A stretch of DNA of 64,000 nt from NCBI GenBank assembly GCA_016707005.1, contig JADJIQ010000005.1, positions 1,322,001 to 1,386,000 on the forward strand. Reading direction: 5' to 3'. Source of the stretch: Ignavibacteria bacterium (GTDB lineage: Bacteria; Bacteroidota; Ignavibacteria; Kapaibacteriales; Kapaibacteriaceae). Positions 8,758 to 17,746 of the stretch are shown here, piece by piece; within the stretch, counting starts at the first letter, position 1; every line of letters starts with the position of its first letter. Position numbers and translations under genes: made by a program. The notes under the pieces were generated by a model, which was not told where the DNA came from, did no database searches, and worked only from the letters and a program-made list of their open reading frames with translations.

Positions 8758-9963
8758 ATGGCAAAAGAGAAATTTGAGCGGAATAAGCCGCACGTAAACG
8801 TTGGAACCATCGGTCACGTTGACCATGGTAAGACAACGCTTACCGCCGCCATCACGATGTGTCTGGCCGCTAAGGGTCTTTCACAAAAGCGTTCGTTCGA
8901 CTCGATCGATAACGCACCTGAAGAAAAGGCACGCGGGATCACGATCGCTACGGCACACGTTGAGTACGAGACGGAGAACCGTCACTACGCACACGTTGAC
9001 TGCCCGGGCCACGCTGACTATGTGAAGAACATGATCACGGGTGCCGCTCAGATGGACGGCGCGATCCTCGTGGTAGCAGCAACAGACGGTCCGATGCCAC
9101 AAACGCGTGAGCACATCCTGCTTGCACGTCAGGTTGGCGTACCTCGTATCGTGGTGTTCATGAACAAGGTAGACATCGCAGATCCGGATCTCGTTGAACT
9201 CGTTGAGATGGAAATCCGTGAACTTCTGAGCAAGTACGAATTCCCTGGCGACGACATTCCGATCATCAAGGGTTCGGCACTCAAGGCGCTTGACGCAGCC
9301 TCTGGCGGCGCTGGTGCTGATGATGCTGACATGGCATGCATCTTTGAACTTATGGCAGCTGTGGATTCATACATCCCAACGCCGGTTCGTGACGTAGACA
9401 AGCCATTCCTTATGCCTGTTGAAGACGTGTTCTCGATCACTGGTCGTGGCACAGTAGGTACGGGTCGTATCGAGCGTGGTATCGTCAAGGTCAACGAAGA
9501 AGTCGAGATCGTAGGATTCGGCCTTCAGAAGAAGACGATCGTAACTGGTATCGAAATGTTCCGCAAGCTTCTTGATGAAGGTCGTGCCGGCGACAACGTT
9601 GGTCTCCTTCTTCGCGGCGTGGACAAGGAAGAGATTGAGCGCGGCATGGTTATCGCCAAGCCAGGTTCGATCACACCGCACCACAAGTTCAAGGCTCAAG
9701 CGTACGTACTCAACAAAGACGAAGGTGGCCGTCACACGCCATTCTTCACGAACTACCGTCCTCAGTTCTACTTCCGTACAACGGATGTGACGGGTGTTCT
9801 CAACTTGCCGGCTGGCGTTGAAATGATCATGCCTGGCGACAACGTTGACAATCTCGAAGTGGTACTCATCACACCGGTGGCCATGGAAGAAGGACTTCGC
9901 TTCGCTATTCGCGAAGGTGGTCGTACAGTTGGTGCTGGTGTTGTAACGGCGATCATCGAATAA
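8758..9963 (+). CDS. tuf: Elongation factor Tu
   Basis: EF-Tu delivers aminoacyl-tRNA to the ribosome. The 401-residue product has GHVDHGKTTLT (G1), RGITIATAHVEYET (switch I), DCPGHADYV (G3), NKVD (G4), and domains 2 and 3 of normal length. A short glycine/alanine-rich insert (SGGAGADDAD, near residue 182) lies at the end of the G domain. Codon use is strongly biased toward CGT and other major codons, as expected for high expression. It has its own promoter and is followed by a long hairpin before rpsJ. Confidence 0.98.
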   Translation: MAKEKFERNKPHVNVGTIGHVDHGKTTLTAAITMCLAAKGLSQKRSFDSIDNAPEEKARGITIATAHVEYETENRHYAHVDCPGHADYVKNMITGAAQMDGAILVVAATDGPMPQTREHILLARQVGVPRIVVFMNKVDIADPDLVELVEMEIRELLSKYEFPGDDIPIIKGSALKALDAASGGAGADDADMACIFELMAAVDSYIPTPVRDVDKPFLMPVEDVFSITGRGTVGTGRIERGIVKVNEEVEIVGFGLQKKTIVTGIEMFRKLLDEGRAGDNVGLLLRGVDKEEIERGMVIAKPGSITPHHKFKAQAYVLNKDEGGRHTPFFTNYRPQFYFRTTDVTGVLNLPAGVEMIMPGDNVDNLEVVLITPVAMEEGLRFAIREGGRTVGAGVVTAIIE

Positions 9964-9981
9964 GAAAACGGTTTTTCGAGT

Positions 9982-10014
9982 CGAACGAGGGAGGTTTTCG
10001 CCTCCCTCGTTTCG
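9982..10014 (+). terminator. Long hairpin between tuf and rpsJ
   Basis: An 11-bp perfect stem, AACGAGGGAGG (9984-9994) with CCTCCCTCGTT (10001-10011) and a TTTTCG loop, follows the tuf stop. The tail is only weakly T-rich (TTCGTCT). No TAnnTTTG box is visible between it and rpsJ, so it may be an attenuator or processing site that lets some transcription continue into the S10 operon. Confidence 0.55.
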
Positions 10015-10049
10015 TCTCCGACAGAACCTCCAACCAGGAGAACTAACGA

Positions 10050-10358
10050 GTGGCAACGCAACGCATTCGCATCAAGCTACGGTCTTACGATCATAATCTT
10101 ATTGATCGTTCGGCAGAGCGCATCGTCCGCACAGTGAAGCAGACAGGTGCCGTGGTTTCGGGACCGATCCCGCTACCTACGGAACGTACGGTCTATACAG
10201 TGCTGCGGTCTCCGCACGTGGACAAGAAGTCACGTGAGCAATTTGAAGCACGCGTGCACAAGCGCGTCATTGACATCTTCAGCAGCACGCAGAAGACGAT
10301 CGATGCGCTCATGCGCCTGGAGCTCCCGGCGGGTGTTGATGTGGAAGTGAAAGTCTAG
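10050..10358 (+). CDS. rpsJ: 30S ribosomal protein S10
   Basis: This 102-residue protein heads the S10 operon; S10 also acts as NusE in antitermination. The start is GTG at 10050, set by the CCAGGAGA ribosome site 9 bases upstream and by the family N-terminus MATQRIRIKLRSYDH. Length and sequence are typical, with the conserved ERTVYTVLRSPHVDKKSREQ region split over the middle of the protein. rplC follows after 14 bases. Confidence 0.97.
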   Translation: MATQRIRIKLRSYDHNLIDRSAERIVRTVKQTGAVVSGPIPLPTERTVYTVLRSPHVDKKSREQFEARVHKRVIDIFSSTQKTIDALMRLELPAGVDVEVKV

Positions 10359-10372
10359 GAGTAAGAGGACAA

Positions 10373-10993
10373 ATGAGCGCAATCCTCGGACGAAAGCTGG
10401 GAATGACGAGCATCTTTACGGATGATGGCAATTTTGTGCCATGTACTGTGATCGAAGCCGGACCATGCCCAGTAGTCCAAGTAAAAACAAAAGACAATGA
10501 CGGCTATGATGCCGTTCAGATCGGCTATGAGTCGATCGCCGAACGCAAAGTGAATCGCCCTCGGGCAGGACACTTCGCTAAGAACGACGTCGAACCGACG
10601 CGCCACTTGAAAGAGTTCCGCCAGCTTGTTGCCAAGGTCAAAAATGGTGACATCATAACGGTTGAAGCTTTCGCAACTGGTGACAAGGTGAAGGTGTCGG
10701 CAACGAGCAAGGGTAAGGGCTTCCAGGGTGTTGTACGCCGTCACCACTTCGGTGGTGTTGGTATGGCAACACACGGACAGTCTGACCGACCTCGGGCCCC
10801 GGGTTCTATCGGTTCGTCGTCCTATCCATCGCGTGTTTTCAAAGGCATGCGAATGGCTGGCCGGATGGGTGGGACACGTATCACTATCCGCAATCTCACG
10901 GTTCTCCGTGTGATGCCCGAGCAAAATCTCCTTCTTGTGAAGGGGAGCATCCCGGGCGCAATGAATTCAGTAGTTGAAATTGTAAAGCTCTAA
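10373..10993 (+). CDS. rplC: 50S ribosomal protein L3
   Basis: L3 nucleates large-subunit assembly near the peptidyl transferase centre. The 206-residue product starts with the family sequence MSAILGRKLGMTSIF and contains the central loop KGKGFQGVVRRHHFGG and the glutamine site GVGMATHGQSD. Length is typical. It sits 14 bases after rpsJ and 13 bases before rplD. Confidence 0.98.
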   Translation: MSAILGRKLGMTSIFTDDGNFVPCTVIEAGPCPVVQVKTKDNDGYDAVQIGYESIAERKVNRPRAGHFAKNDVEPTRHLKEFRQLVAKVKNGDIITVEAFATGDKVKVSATSKGKGFQGVVRRHHFGGVGMATHGQSDRPRAPGSIGSSSYPSRVFKGMRMAGRMGGTRITIRNLTVLRVMPEQNLLLVKGSIPGAMNSVVEIVKL

Positions 10994-11006
10994 GAAGAAG
11001 ACTGCC

Positions 11007-11651
11007 ATGACTGTGGATATACTCACAAAGGACGGTGCAAAAGCGGGCTCTATCGAGCTGCCGGCATCGGTCTTTGGTATCGAGCCCAGCGAGCACGCGA
11101 TGTATCAGGCTGTACGAGCATACTTGGCGCATCGTCGTCAGGGCACGCACAAAGTGAAGACGCGCGCTGAGGTGTCCGGTGGCGGCAAAAAGCCGTTCAA
11201 GCAAAAAGGCACTGGTGGTGCACGTCGTGGCACGAGCCGCTCGCCCCTTAACCCGGGTGGCGGTAAGATCCACGGTCCGTTCCCTCACCTCTATCACATC
11301 GAACTTCCGGTGAAGGTGAAGAGACTTGCTCGCAAGTCTGCGCTCACCCTTCGTGCTCGCGAGAATAATCTCGTAGTGCTTGAGGACTTCACGGTAAGCG
11401 CACCGAAGACGCGCGAAGTAGCATCGATGTTGAAGGCCATCAAGGTTGATGGTTCCAAGGTGCTGTTGCTTCTGCCGAAGGCGAACGAGACGTTTGTGAA
11501 GTCTGCGCGGAACATCGCAGGTGTAACAACCTTCCCGGCCGACAAGATCTCTGCATATGATGTGCTGAGTCACGGCAAGCTTGTGATCTTCAAGAGCGCT
11601 ATCGAAACGCTTGCCAATTCGTTTGGCGACGCGAATGAAGGAGACGCATAA
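11007..11651 (+). CDS. rplD: 50S ribosomal protein L4
   Basis: L4 lines the exit tunnel. The 214-residue product has the extended loop with KPFKQKGTGGARRGTSRSP, typical of bacterial L4. The stop codon overlaps the start of rplW by one base (TAATG at 11649), indicating translational coupling. In some bacteria L4 represses this operon; nothing in the leader here proves that. Confidence 0.98.
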   Translation: MTVDILTKDGAKAGSIELPASVFGIEPSEHAMYQAVRAYLAHRRQGTHKVKTRAEVSGGGKKPFKQKGTGGARRGTSRSPLNPGGGKIHGPFPHLYHIELPVKVKRLARKSALTLRARENNLVVLEDFTVSAPKTREVASMLKAIKVDGSKVLLLLPKANETFVKSARNIAGVTTFPADKISAYDVLSHGKLVIFKSAIETLANSFGDANEGDA

Positions 11652-11953
11652 TGATCACAGTCCTTAAGAAGCCGGTGATCACAGAGAAGGCAACTAAGGT
11701 TGGCCACATGCGCCAGTATGTCTTTGAAGTTGATCCAAATGCGAACAAGCTGCAGATCCGTCAAGCCATCAAGCAAATGTTTGATGTAGAAGCGAAGAGC
11801 ATCCGCACGGTACGTACGAAGGGTAAAGTCAAGACTCGTATGACGCGCCGTGGTCCTCAAGTTGGTCGTACCAACCTGAAGAAGAAGGCCTATGTGACGC
11901 TCAAGGAAGGTCAGTCCATCGACATCGTTGCCGGCGAAGGCAACGAGGAGTAA
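11651..11953 (+). CDS. rplW: 50S ribosomal protein L23
   Basis: L23 lies at the tunnel exit and docks trigger factor and SRP. The 100-residue product begins MITVLKKPVITEKAT, the family N-terminus, and contains VFEVDPNANKLQIRQAIKQ. It starts within the TAATG overlap with rplD, and rplB follows after 16 bases. Confidence 0.97.
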   Translation: MITVLKKPVITEKATKVGHMRQYVFEVDPNANKLQIRQAIKQMFDVEAKSIRTVRTKGKVKTRMTRRGPQVGRTNLKKKAYVTLKEGQSIDIVAGEGNEE

Positions 11954-11969
11954 GCGGAGAACACGAATC

Positions 11970-12806
11970 ATGGCAACCAGGAATCTCAAACCGATCACGC
12001 CGGGAACGCGCTACTACAGCATCAGCACGTTCGACGAGATCACGACATCCAAGCCGGAGAAAAGCCTTCTTGAGCCGATCAAGAAGTCTGGCGGCCGCAA
12101 CAACACCGGACGCGTAACATCGCGTCACCGTGGTGGCGGACACAAGCGGATGTATCGTATCATCGATTTCAAGCGCGAAAAGTTCGGTATCGAAGCAACA
12201 GTGATGACGATCGAATACGATCCGAATCGCACATGCCGCATTGCACTTCTCGAGTATGCTGACGGAGAGAAGCGTTATATCATCGCCCCGGATAAGGTGA
12301 AGGTTGGCCAGAAGCTCATGAGTGGTGAGAAGGCTGAACCAAAGGATGGCAACACGTTGCCGTTCACCAAGATCCCGGTGGGATATGTGGTACACAACAT
12401 TGAATTGAAGCCCGGTAAGGGTGGTCAGATGGTTCGTTCGGCCGGTACATCCGCGCAGTTCGTTGGTGTTGACAACGGCAAGGCTCAGATCAAGCTCCCT
12501 TCGGGTGAGATTCGCATGGTCCCTGCAATTTGTATGGCAACGATCGGTGTAGTGAGTAACGGTTCGCACGAGAACATCAGCTATGGCAAGGCCGGCCGTA
12601 TGCGTTGGTTGGGCGTTCGTCCACAGACGCGTGGTATGGCAATGAATCCGATCGATCACCCGAATGGTGGTGGTGAAGGACGTTCGAAGTCGGGTGGTGG
12701 TCGCAAGCACATGCGTTCACCATGGGGCCAGCTTGCTAAGGGTCTCAAGACACGGAAGAAGAAGAATGCCTCGAATGACATGATCATTCGTCGGCGCAAC
12801 GCGTAA
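11970..12806 (+). CDS. rplB: 50S ribosomal protein L2
   Basis: L2 is needed for subunit joining and peptidyl transfer. I use the ATG at 11970 (MATRNLKPITPGTR); an in-frame ATG at 11928 lies inside rplW and adds a non-family extension. The 278-residue product has the C-terminal GVRPQTRGMAMNP and DHPNGGGEG signatures, including the conserved histidine near the catalytic centre. Confidence 0.98.
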   Translation: MATRNLKPITPGTRYYSISTFDEITTSKPEKSLLEPIKKSGGRNNTGRVTSRHRGGGHKRMYRIIDFKREKFGIEATVMTIEYDPNRTCRIALLEYADGEKRYIIAPDKVKVGQKLMSGEKAEPKDGNTLPFTKIPVGYVVHNIELKPGKGGQMVRSAGTSAQFVGVDNGKAQIKLPSGEIRMVPAICMATIGVVSNGSHENISYGKAGRMRWLGVRPQTRGMAMNPIDHPNGGGEGRSKSGGGRKHMRSPWGQLAKGLKTRKKKNASNDMIIRRRNA

Positions 12807-12830
12807 CCTAGGAACACGGAGTAGTCAGAG

Positions 12831-13118
12831 ATGCCTCGTTCACTGAAGAAAGAGCCGTTCGTCAGCTATAAGCTGGTCAAGAAGGTAGCGGCAATGAATG
12901 ACTCGAGCAAGAAGTCCGTGATCAAGACCTGGTCGCGTGCATCAACGATTTCGCCGGAGTTCGTGGGTCACACACTCGCGGTACACAACGGTAACAAGTT
13001 CATTCCGGTATATGTGACGGAGAACATGGTTGGTCATAAGCTTGGTGAGTTTTCGCCAACGCGGACATACCGTGGACACTCTGGCAATCGGAAAGATCTC
13101 AAAACGGGCAAGAAGTAA
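12831..13118 (+). CDS. rpsS: 30S ribosomal protein S19
   Basis: S19 binds the head of 16S rRNA with S13. The 95-residue product begins MPRSLKKEPFV and contains the signature region HNGNKFIPVYVTENMVGHKLGE in its middle. Length is typical. It lies 24 bases after rplB and 9 bases before rplV. Confidence 0.97.
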   Translation: MPRSLKKEPFVSYKLVKKVAAMNDSSKKSVIKTWSRASTISPEFVGHTLAVHNGNKFIPVYVTENMVGHKLGEFSPTRTYRGHSGNRKDLKTGKK

Positions 13119-13127
13119 GGACGAACG

Positions 13128-13466
13128 ATGGAAGCACGCGCTATCAAACGCTACAATAGATCGTCGCCTCGCAAGATGCGTCTTGTGATCGATCTCATCC
13201 GTGGCAAGTCGGCTCAGGAGGCACTCAACATCCTCCAATTCTCGGACAAGGCAGCTGGTTCGGTGGCTGAGCTCACGCTCAAGTCTGCTATCAGCAACCT
13301 CACCCGGAAGGATCAGGGGATCGACCCCGAGTCCATCGTTGTGAAGGAGTGTTTCGTCGATCCAGGACCGACGATCAAGCGGATCTCACCGGCCCCGATG
13401 GGTCGTGCATATCGCATTCGCAAGCGCTCGCATCATTTAACCATCGTCGTTTCTACGAAACAGTAA
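13128..13466 (+). CDS. rplV: 50S ribosomal protein L22
   Basis: L22 reaches into the exit tunnel with its beta hairpin. The 112-residue product has the family start (RYNRSSPRKMRLVIDLIRG) and the hairpin/C-terminal stretch PGPTIKRISPAPMGRA. Length is typical. It is followed by rpsC after 15 bases. Confidence 0.97.
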   Translation: MEARAIKRYNRSSPRKMRLVIDLIRGKSAQEALNILQFSDKAAGSVAELTLKSAISNLTRKDQGIDPESIVVKECFVDPGPTIKRISPAPMGRAYRIRKRSHHLTIVVSTKQ

Positions 13467-13481
13467 GCGGAGTCAGATCAA

Positions 13482-14129
13482 GTGGGTCAGAAGACAAATC
13501 CGATCGGTCTGCGACTAGGCATCATCCGCCAGTGGGAAGCCAACTGGTTCGATGAAAAGAACGTCGCAGAAAAGTTGCAAGAAGACCTCATGGTACGCAA
13601 CTACATCAAGAGCCGTCTCAAGAAGGCCGGTGTAGCACGCATCATTGTTGAGCGCACAGCGAAGCAGCTTCGCGTAACGATCAACACATCGCGTCCAGGC
13701 GTCATCATTGGTCGTTCCGGCAAGGACATTGCGCAGCTCGAAGAAGAGCTTCGTAAGATCACAAAGAAGGAAGTAAAGATCCTCATCAGCGAGATCAAGC
13801 GCCCTGAGCTTGATGCCCAGCTAGTGGCAGACAACATTGCAGCGCAGCTCGAGGGTCGCATCTCGTTCCGTCGCGCGATGAAGAACGCCGTAAGCAGCAC
13901 CATGCGAGTGGGAGCAGAAGGTGTTCGCGTTATGTGTTCAGGCCGTCTCGGCGGTGCGGACATGACGCGTCAAGAGCAGTACAAGGAAGGTCGCGTTCCG
14001 CTGCACACGTTGCGTGCGGATATCGACTACGCACAAGGACGTGCGGAGACAGTGTACGGTTCGATCGGAGTTAAGGTGTGGATCTGCCGTGGCGACGTCA
14101 TCGGCAAGCAACAGAACAAGGAACAGTAA
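13482..14129 (+). CDS. rpsC: 30S ribosomal protein S3
   Basis: S3 forms part of the mRNA entry tunnel. The start is GTG at 13482 giving the family N-terminus MGQKTNPIGLRLGI. The 215-residue product contains the KH-domain motif PGVIIGRSGKDI and ends shortly after KVWICRGDVIG, with a short lysine-containing tail. Length is typical. Confidence 0.97.
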   Translation: MGQKTNPIGLRLGIIRQWEANWFDEKNVAEKLQEDLMVRNYIKSRLKKAGVARIIVERTAKQLRVTINTSRPGVIIGRSGKDIAQLEEELRKITKKEVKILISEIKRPELDAQLVADNIAAQLEGRISFRRAMKNAVSSTMRVGAEGVRVMCSGRLGGADMTRQEQYKEGRVPLHTLRADIDYAQGRAETVYGSIGVKVWICRGDVIGKQQNKEQ

Positions 14130-14149
14130 GTCAGGCGTAAGGCAACGAC

Positions 14150-14569
14150 ATGCTCATCCCAAAAAGAGTTAAGCACCGGAAGACACAACGGGGCCGCCGT
14201 AGAGGCAAGGCCTACCGTGGATCAACGGTTGCATTCGGATCATACGGTCTCAAGGCGCTGGAAGCAGCGTGGATCACGAACCGCCAGATCGAGTCGGCAC
14301 GTATCGCTATCAATCGATACCTCCGCCGTGATGGTAAGGTGTGGATCCGGATCTTCCCAGACAAGCCGGTAACGAAAAAGCCGGCCGAGACCCGAATGGG
14401 TTCCGGTAAAGGTAATCCAGAGTTCTGGGTAGCCGTTGTGAAGCCGGGTCGTATCCTCTTCGAGATCGATGGGGTTACGAAGGAGCGTGCGCAAGAGGCG
14501 GTTCGTCTTGCCATCCATAAGCTCCCGATCAAGTGCAAGTTCGTCCAACGAGTGGACCTGGAGGGTTAA
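14150..14569 (+). CDS. rplP: 50S ribosomal protein L16
   Basis: L16 positions the A-site tRNA acceptor end. The 139-residue product has the signatures MLIPKRVKHRKTQRG and RMGSGKGNPEFWVAVVKPG. Length is typical. It is 3 bases ahead of rpmC. Confidence 0.97.
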   Translation: MLIPKRVKHRKTQRGRRRGKAYRGSTVAFGSYGLKALEAAWITNRQIESARIAINRYLRRDGKVWIRIFPDKPVTKKPAETRMGSGKGNPEFWVAVVKPGRILFEIDGVTKERAQEAVRLAIHKLPIKCKFVQRVDLEG

Positions 14570-14572
14570 GAC

Positions 14573-14779
14573 ATGAAATCACGTAAAGCAGTAGACCTCC
14601 GTTCCCTTTCGACACAGGAACTCCAAGGGTTCCTTAAGGAGAGCGAAGACAATGTCACGCGCCTGCGTTTCCAGCTCACATTGGGTCAATTGCAAGACTC
14701 TTCGAGCATCAAAACGCTTCGCAAAGACATTGCGCGGATGAAGACACTTCTTCACGAGCGCACCAGCAACGCCAACTGA
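14573..14779 (+). CDS. rpmC: 50S ribosomal protein L29
   Basis: L29 is a small two-helix protein at the tunnel exit beside L23. The 68-residue product contains LRFQLTLGQLQDSSSIK and the second helix LRKDIARMKTLLHER, the family pattern. It begins with ATG at 14573, three bases after the rplP stop. Confidence 0.95.
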   Translation: MKSRKAVDLRSLSTQELQGFLKESEDNVTRLRFQLTLGQLQDSSSIKTLRKDIARMKTLLHERTSNAN

Positions 14780-14793
14780 ATCGGATCGTAACC

Positions 14794-15072
14794 ATGGCAG
14801 ACGAAACAACAACGAATACCACCGCTCCGCGTCGCAAAGTGCGTACCGGAAAAGTGGTCAGCAACAAGGCGGAGAAGACTATCGTGGTGAGCATTGAGCG
14901 CCAGGTAGCCCATCCCCTCTATAAAAAGTATTTCAAGCTGACAACGAAGGTGATGGCGCACGACGAAAACAACGAGTGCAACATCGGCGACGTAGTCAAA
15001 GTCATCGAGAGCCGTCCGCTAAGTGCCCGCAAACGTTGGGCATTGGTGGAGATCATCGAACGAGCGCAGTAA
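14794..15072 (+). CDS. rpsQ: 30S ribosomal protein S17
   Basis: S17 is a primary 16S rRNA binder with an OB fold. The 92-residue product carries a Thr-rich N-terminus and the signatures GKVVSNKAEKTIVVSIER and VKVIESRPLSARKRW. Length is typical for the family with a short N-terminal extension. Confidence 0.96.
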   Translation: MADETTTNTTAPRRKVRTGKVVSNKAEKTIVVSIERQVAHPLYKKYFKLTTKVMAHDENNECNIGDVVKVIESRPLSARKRWALVEIIERAQ

Positions 15073-15084
15073 GGGAGAACGGAC

Positions 15085-15453
15085 ATGATTCAAGAAGAAT
15101 CAAATCTCGTGGTAGCTGACAACTCGGGTGCGCGCAAGCTGCGTTGCATTCGTGTTCTAGGCGGACACGGTAAGCGCTACGCAACGGTAGGTGATATCGT
15201 TGTGTGCTCGGTGAAGGCTGCATTGCCTGCCGGCGCTGTGAAGAAGGGCGAAGTGGTGAAAGCTGTTATCGTTCGTACGAAGAAGGAAATACGTCGCCGT
15301 GATGGTTCGTATATCCGATTCGACGAGAATGCAGCTGTCGTCATCAACAACAACAACGATCCTCGCGGGACGCGCATCTTCGGGCCAGTGGCTCGTGAAC
15401 TTCGCGATCGCTCGTTCATGAAGATCATTTCCCTCGCACCCGAGGTGCTCTGA
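15085..15453 (+). CDS. rplN: 50S ribosomal protein L14
   Basis: L14 forms intersubunit bridge B8. The 122-residue product has the usual length and sequence: MIQEESNLVVADNSGARKL at the start, DENAAVVINNNNDPRGTRIF in the middle and a terminal SLAPEVL. Confidence 0.98.
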   Translation: MIQEESNLVVADNSGARKLRCIRVLGGHGKRYATVGDIVVCSVKAALPAGAVKKGEVVKAVIVRTKKEIRRRDGSYIRFDENAAVVINNNNDPRGTRIFGPVARELRDRSFMKIISLAPEVL

Positions 15454-15461
15454 GGTATACG

Positions 15462-15782
15462 ATGAAGCTAAAGATCAAAAAGGGCGACACGGTCATCGTG
15501 ATCGCAGGAAACAATAAAGGGGCTAAGGGCCGTGTGCTCATGGTGTACCCAACTACAATGCAAGTCCTTGTTGAAGGTGTGAATCTCCGCTCCAAAGCGG
15601 TTCGCCCATCACCGAAGCATCCGAACGGTGGCATTGTGAAGATGGAAGCACCTGTACACTTCTCAAATGTCCAGCTTGTTGACAAGAACGGTAAGCCAAC
15701 GCGTGTAACGCGTGTGCGTACGGTATCGGGTGACAAGACGATCGTCAAGCGTATTGCGAAGACGACACAAGAAGAACTCTAA
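15462..15782 (+). CDS. rplX: 50S ribosomal protein L24
   Basis: L24 starts 50S assembly. The 106-residue product carries the KOW motif near the N-terminus (KKGDTVIVIAGNNKGAKGR) and KHPNGGIVKMEAPVH. Length is typical. rplE follows after 30 bases. Confidence 0.97.
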   Translation: MKLKIKKGDTVIVIAGNNKGAKGRVLMVYPTTMQVLVEGVNLRSKAVRPSPKHPNGGIVKMEAPVHFSNVQLVDKNGKPTRVTRVRTVSGDKTIVKRIAKTTQEEL

Positions 15783-15812
15783 GAAGACGAACGTCGAAGG
15801 AACGCAGAAACC

Positions 15813-16439
15813 ATGGCAAAAACCACACCGCCGAAGAGGGAGCAATTCAAGCCAGACGGCCCACGTCTTGAAGACATTCAAGATGTAAAGGTCCCGGCTC
15901 GTCTTCATGCCTTCTACAAGGATCAGGTAGTACCGGCTCTCATGAAGCGCTTCAATTACGGAAGTGTCATGGAAGTACCGCGCATTGAGAAGATCGCGAT
16001 CAACATCGGTGTTGGCGCTGCTACTCAGGATGCGAAGCAACTTCAAGCCGCCGTGAATGAACTTGAGTTGATCGTTGGTCAGCGTCCAGCGGTATCCCGC
16101 GCTCGCAAGTCCATCGCCAACTTCAAGCTTCGCGAAGGCATGCCGATCGGTGCACGCGTAACGCTTCGTCGTGCACACCTTTATGAATTCCTCGATCGTT
16201 TCATCAACATCGCTGCTCCGCGTATCCGTGACTTCCGCGGTTTCTCGGACAAGAGCTTCGATGGACGTGGTAACTACACGATCGGCGTGAAGGAACAGAT
16301 CATCTTCCCGGAAATTGACGTCGATAAGGTGTCAAGGATCAACGGAATGGACATCACCTTCGTCACGTCCGCAAAGACAGACGAAGAGGCGCAAGCCTTG
16401 CTTCAAGAGTTTGGTTTCCCGTTCCGCAAACGCGACTAA
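15813..16439 (+). CDS. rplE: 50S ribosomal protein L5
   Basis: L5 binds 5S rRNA in the central protuberance. The 208-residue product has a ~20-residue polar N-terminal extension (TPPKREQFKPDGPRLED) before the standard L5 fold, which contains IAINIGVGAATQDAK, SRARKSIANFKLREG and the C-terminal RDFRGFSDKSFDGRGNY. The usual length is near 180, so the extension is the only peculiarity. Confidence 0.97.
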   Translation: MAKTTPPKREQFKPDGPRLEDIQDVKVPARLHAFYKDQVVPALMKRFNYGSVMEVPRIEKIAINIGVGAATQDAKQLQAAVNELELIVGQRPAVSRARKSIANFKLREGMPIGARVTLRRAHLYEFLDRFINIAAPRIRDFRGFSDKSFDGRGNYTIGVKEQIIFPEIDVDKVSRINGMDITFVTSAKTDEEAQALLQEFGFPFRKRD

Positions 16440-16457
16440 GTACACAAGAGAATTTCC

Positions 16458-16727
16458 ATGGCCAAGACATCAGTCATCGCGCGCAATAAAAAGCGCATCC
16501 GCCTGGCAGCTAAGTACGCCGCAAAGCGTGCAGAGCTCAAGGCAGCCGGCGACATGGTGGGGCTTCAAAAGCTCCCACGCAACAGTTCGCCTACACGTGT
16601 CCGCAGTCGTTGCCTTATCACAGGCCGCGGCAAGGGCGTCTACCGCAAATTCGGCCTGTGCCGAAACATGTTCCGTCTTCTTGCCCTCGAAGGCAAGATT
16701 CCAGGCATGCGCAAGGCAAGCTGGTAA
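16458..16727 (+). CDS. rpsN: 30S ribosomal protein S14, zinc-free type
   Basis: S14 belongs to the head of the small subunit. The 89-residue length and the absence of paired CxxC motifs mark the zinc-independent (C-minus) form; only two isolated cysteines remain near CLITGRGKG and GLCRNMF. The C-terminus GKIPGMRKASW is the family ending. It fits the cysteine-free L36 encoded in the same cluster. Confidence 0.97.
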   Translation: MAKTSVIARNKKRIRLAAKYAAKRAELKAAGDMVGLQKLPRNSSPTRVRSRCLITGRGKGVYRKFGLCRNMFRLLALEGKIPGMRKASW

Positions 16728-16771
16728 AACAGTTCCAGCCCTGATTTTCGAACACGACCAAGACGACGACT

Positions 16772-17167
16772 ATGCCAGTCACAGATACCATCGCCGATTT
16801 CATCACACGCATCCGCAACGCGTCGGCCGCTAAGCACAAAACAGTTGATGTGCCAGCGTCGAAGCTCAAAGTGGCTATAGCCGAGATCCTCAAGGATCAA
16901 GGCTTCATTTTGGACTTCGAAAGCGTTGAGGACAACAAGCAGGGTGTTCTCACCCTCAAGCTGCGCTATCACTACGGCCAACCGGTCATTCGTGAGGTAC
17001 ACCGCGTAAGTAAGCCAGGACGTCGCATTTATGCGCCGGCTGACAAGCTTCCGCGAGTACGCAACGGACTCGGTGTTGCCATTATCTCCACACCTCGTGG
17101 AGTGATGACCGACAAGCAGGCACGCCGCGAGAACGTGGGTGGTGAAGTGCTTTGCACAATCTGGTAA
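16772..17167 (+). CDS. rpsH: 30S ribosomal protein S8
   Basis: S8 is a primary binder of the 16S central domain and in enteric bacteria a repressor of the spc operon. The 131-residue product begins MPVTDTIADFITRIRNA and ends with RRENVGGEVLCTIW, as in the family. Confidence 0.97.
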   Translation: MPVTDTIADFITRIRNASAAKHKTVDVPASKLKVAIAEILKDQGFILDFESVEDNKQGVLTLKLRYHYGQPVIREVHRVSKPGRRIYAPADKLPRVRNGLGVAIISTPRGVMTDKQARRENVGGEVLCTIW

Positions 17168-17192
17168 GAAGAGAAGCGAGGAGCAAAAGACA

Positions 17193-17732
17193 ATGTCACG
17201 AGTAGGTAAGAAACTCATTTCCATACCAAGTAACGTCAACGTAAAGTTCGACGGTACTGTATGCACGGTCAAGGGCCCAAAGGGAGAACTCACGTTCGCC
17301 TTTGATGCATCGATCACGCCGGTGATGGATAACAATACGCTCACGTTCACGCGAGCAAACGACGACAAGAAAGTTCGTGCCTTGCACGGCCTTACGCGCG
17401 CGCACATCGCTTGGATGGTTGAAGGTGTATCCAATGGATTCACACGGAACCTCCAGGTAGAAGGTGTCGGCTATAAGGTCGAGCTTCGCGGCAAGAATCT
17501 TCTTCTGTCGCTTGGATACTCGCACCCTATTCTCTTCATGCCGCCGGATGGTGTGGAGTTCACAGTTGCAACACCTACGGTGTTCGCTGTGAAGGGTATC
17601 AACAAGCACCTCGTTGGTGAGGTAGCGGCGAAGGTTCGCAAGCTTCGTCCACCTGAGCCATACAAGGGCAAGGGCATTCGGTACGAAGGTGAATACATCC
17701 GTCGCAAGGCCGGTAAGTCGGCAGGCAAGTAA
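17193..17732 (+). CDS. rplF: 50S ribosomal protein L6
   Basis: L6 lies near the factor-binding centre. The ATG at 17193 (MSRVGKKLISIP) is used; an in-frame ATG at 17139 lies inside rpsH. A GAGGAG site is placed correctly before it. The 179-residue product shows both L6 domains and ends in RPPEPYKGKGIRYEGEYIRR plus a lysine tail. Confidence 0.97.
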   Translation: MSRVGKKLISIPSNVNVKFDGTVCTVKGPKGELTFAFDASITPVMDNNTLTFTRANDDKKVRALHGLTRAHIAWMVEGVSNGFTRNLQVEGVGYKVELRGKNLLLSLGYSHPILFMPPDGVEFTVATPTVFAVKGINKHLVGEVAAKVRKLRPPEPYKGKGIRYEGEYIRRKAGKSAGK

Positions 17733-17746
17733 GGAGACATGGAACT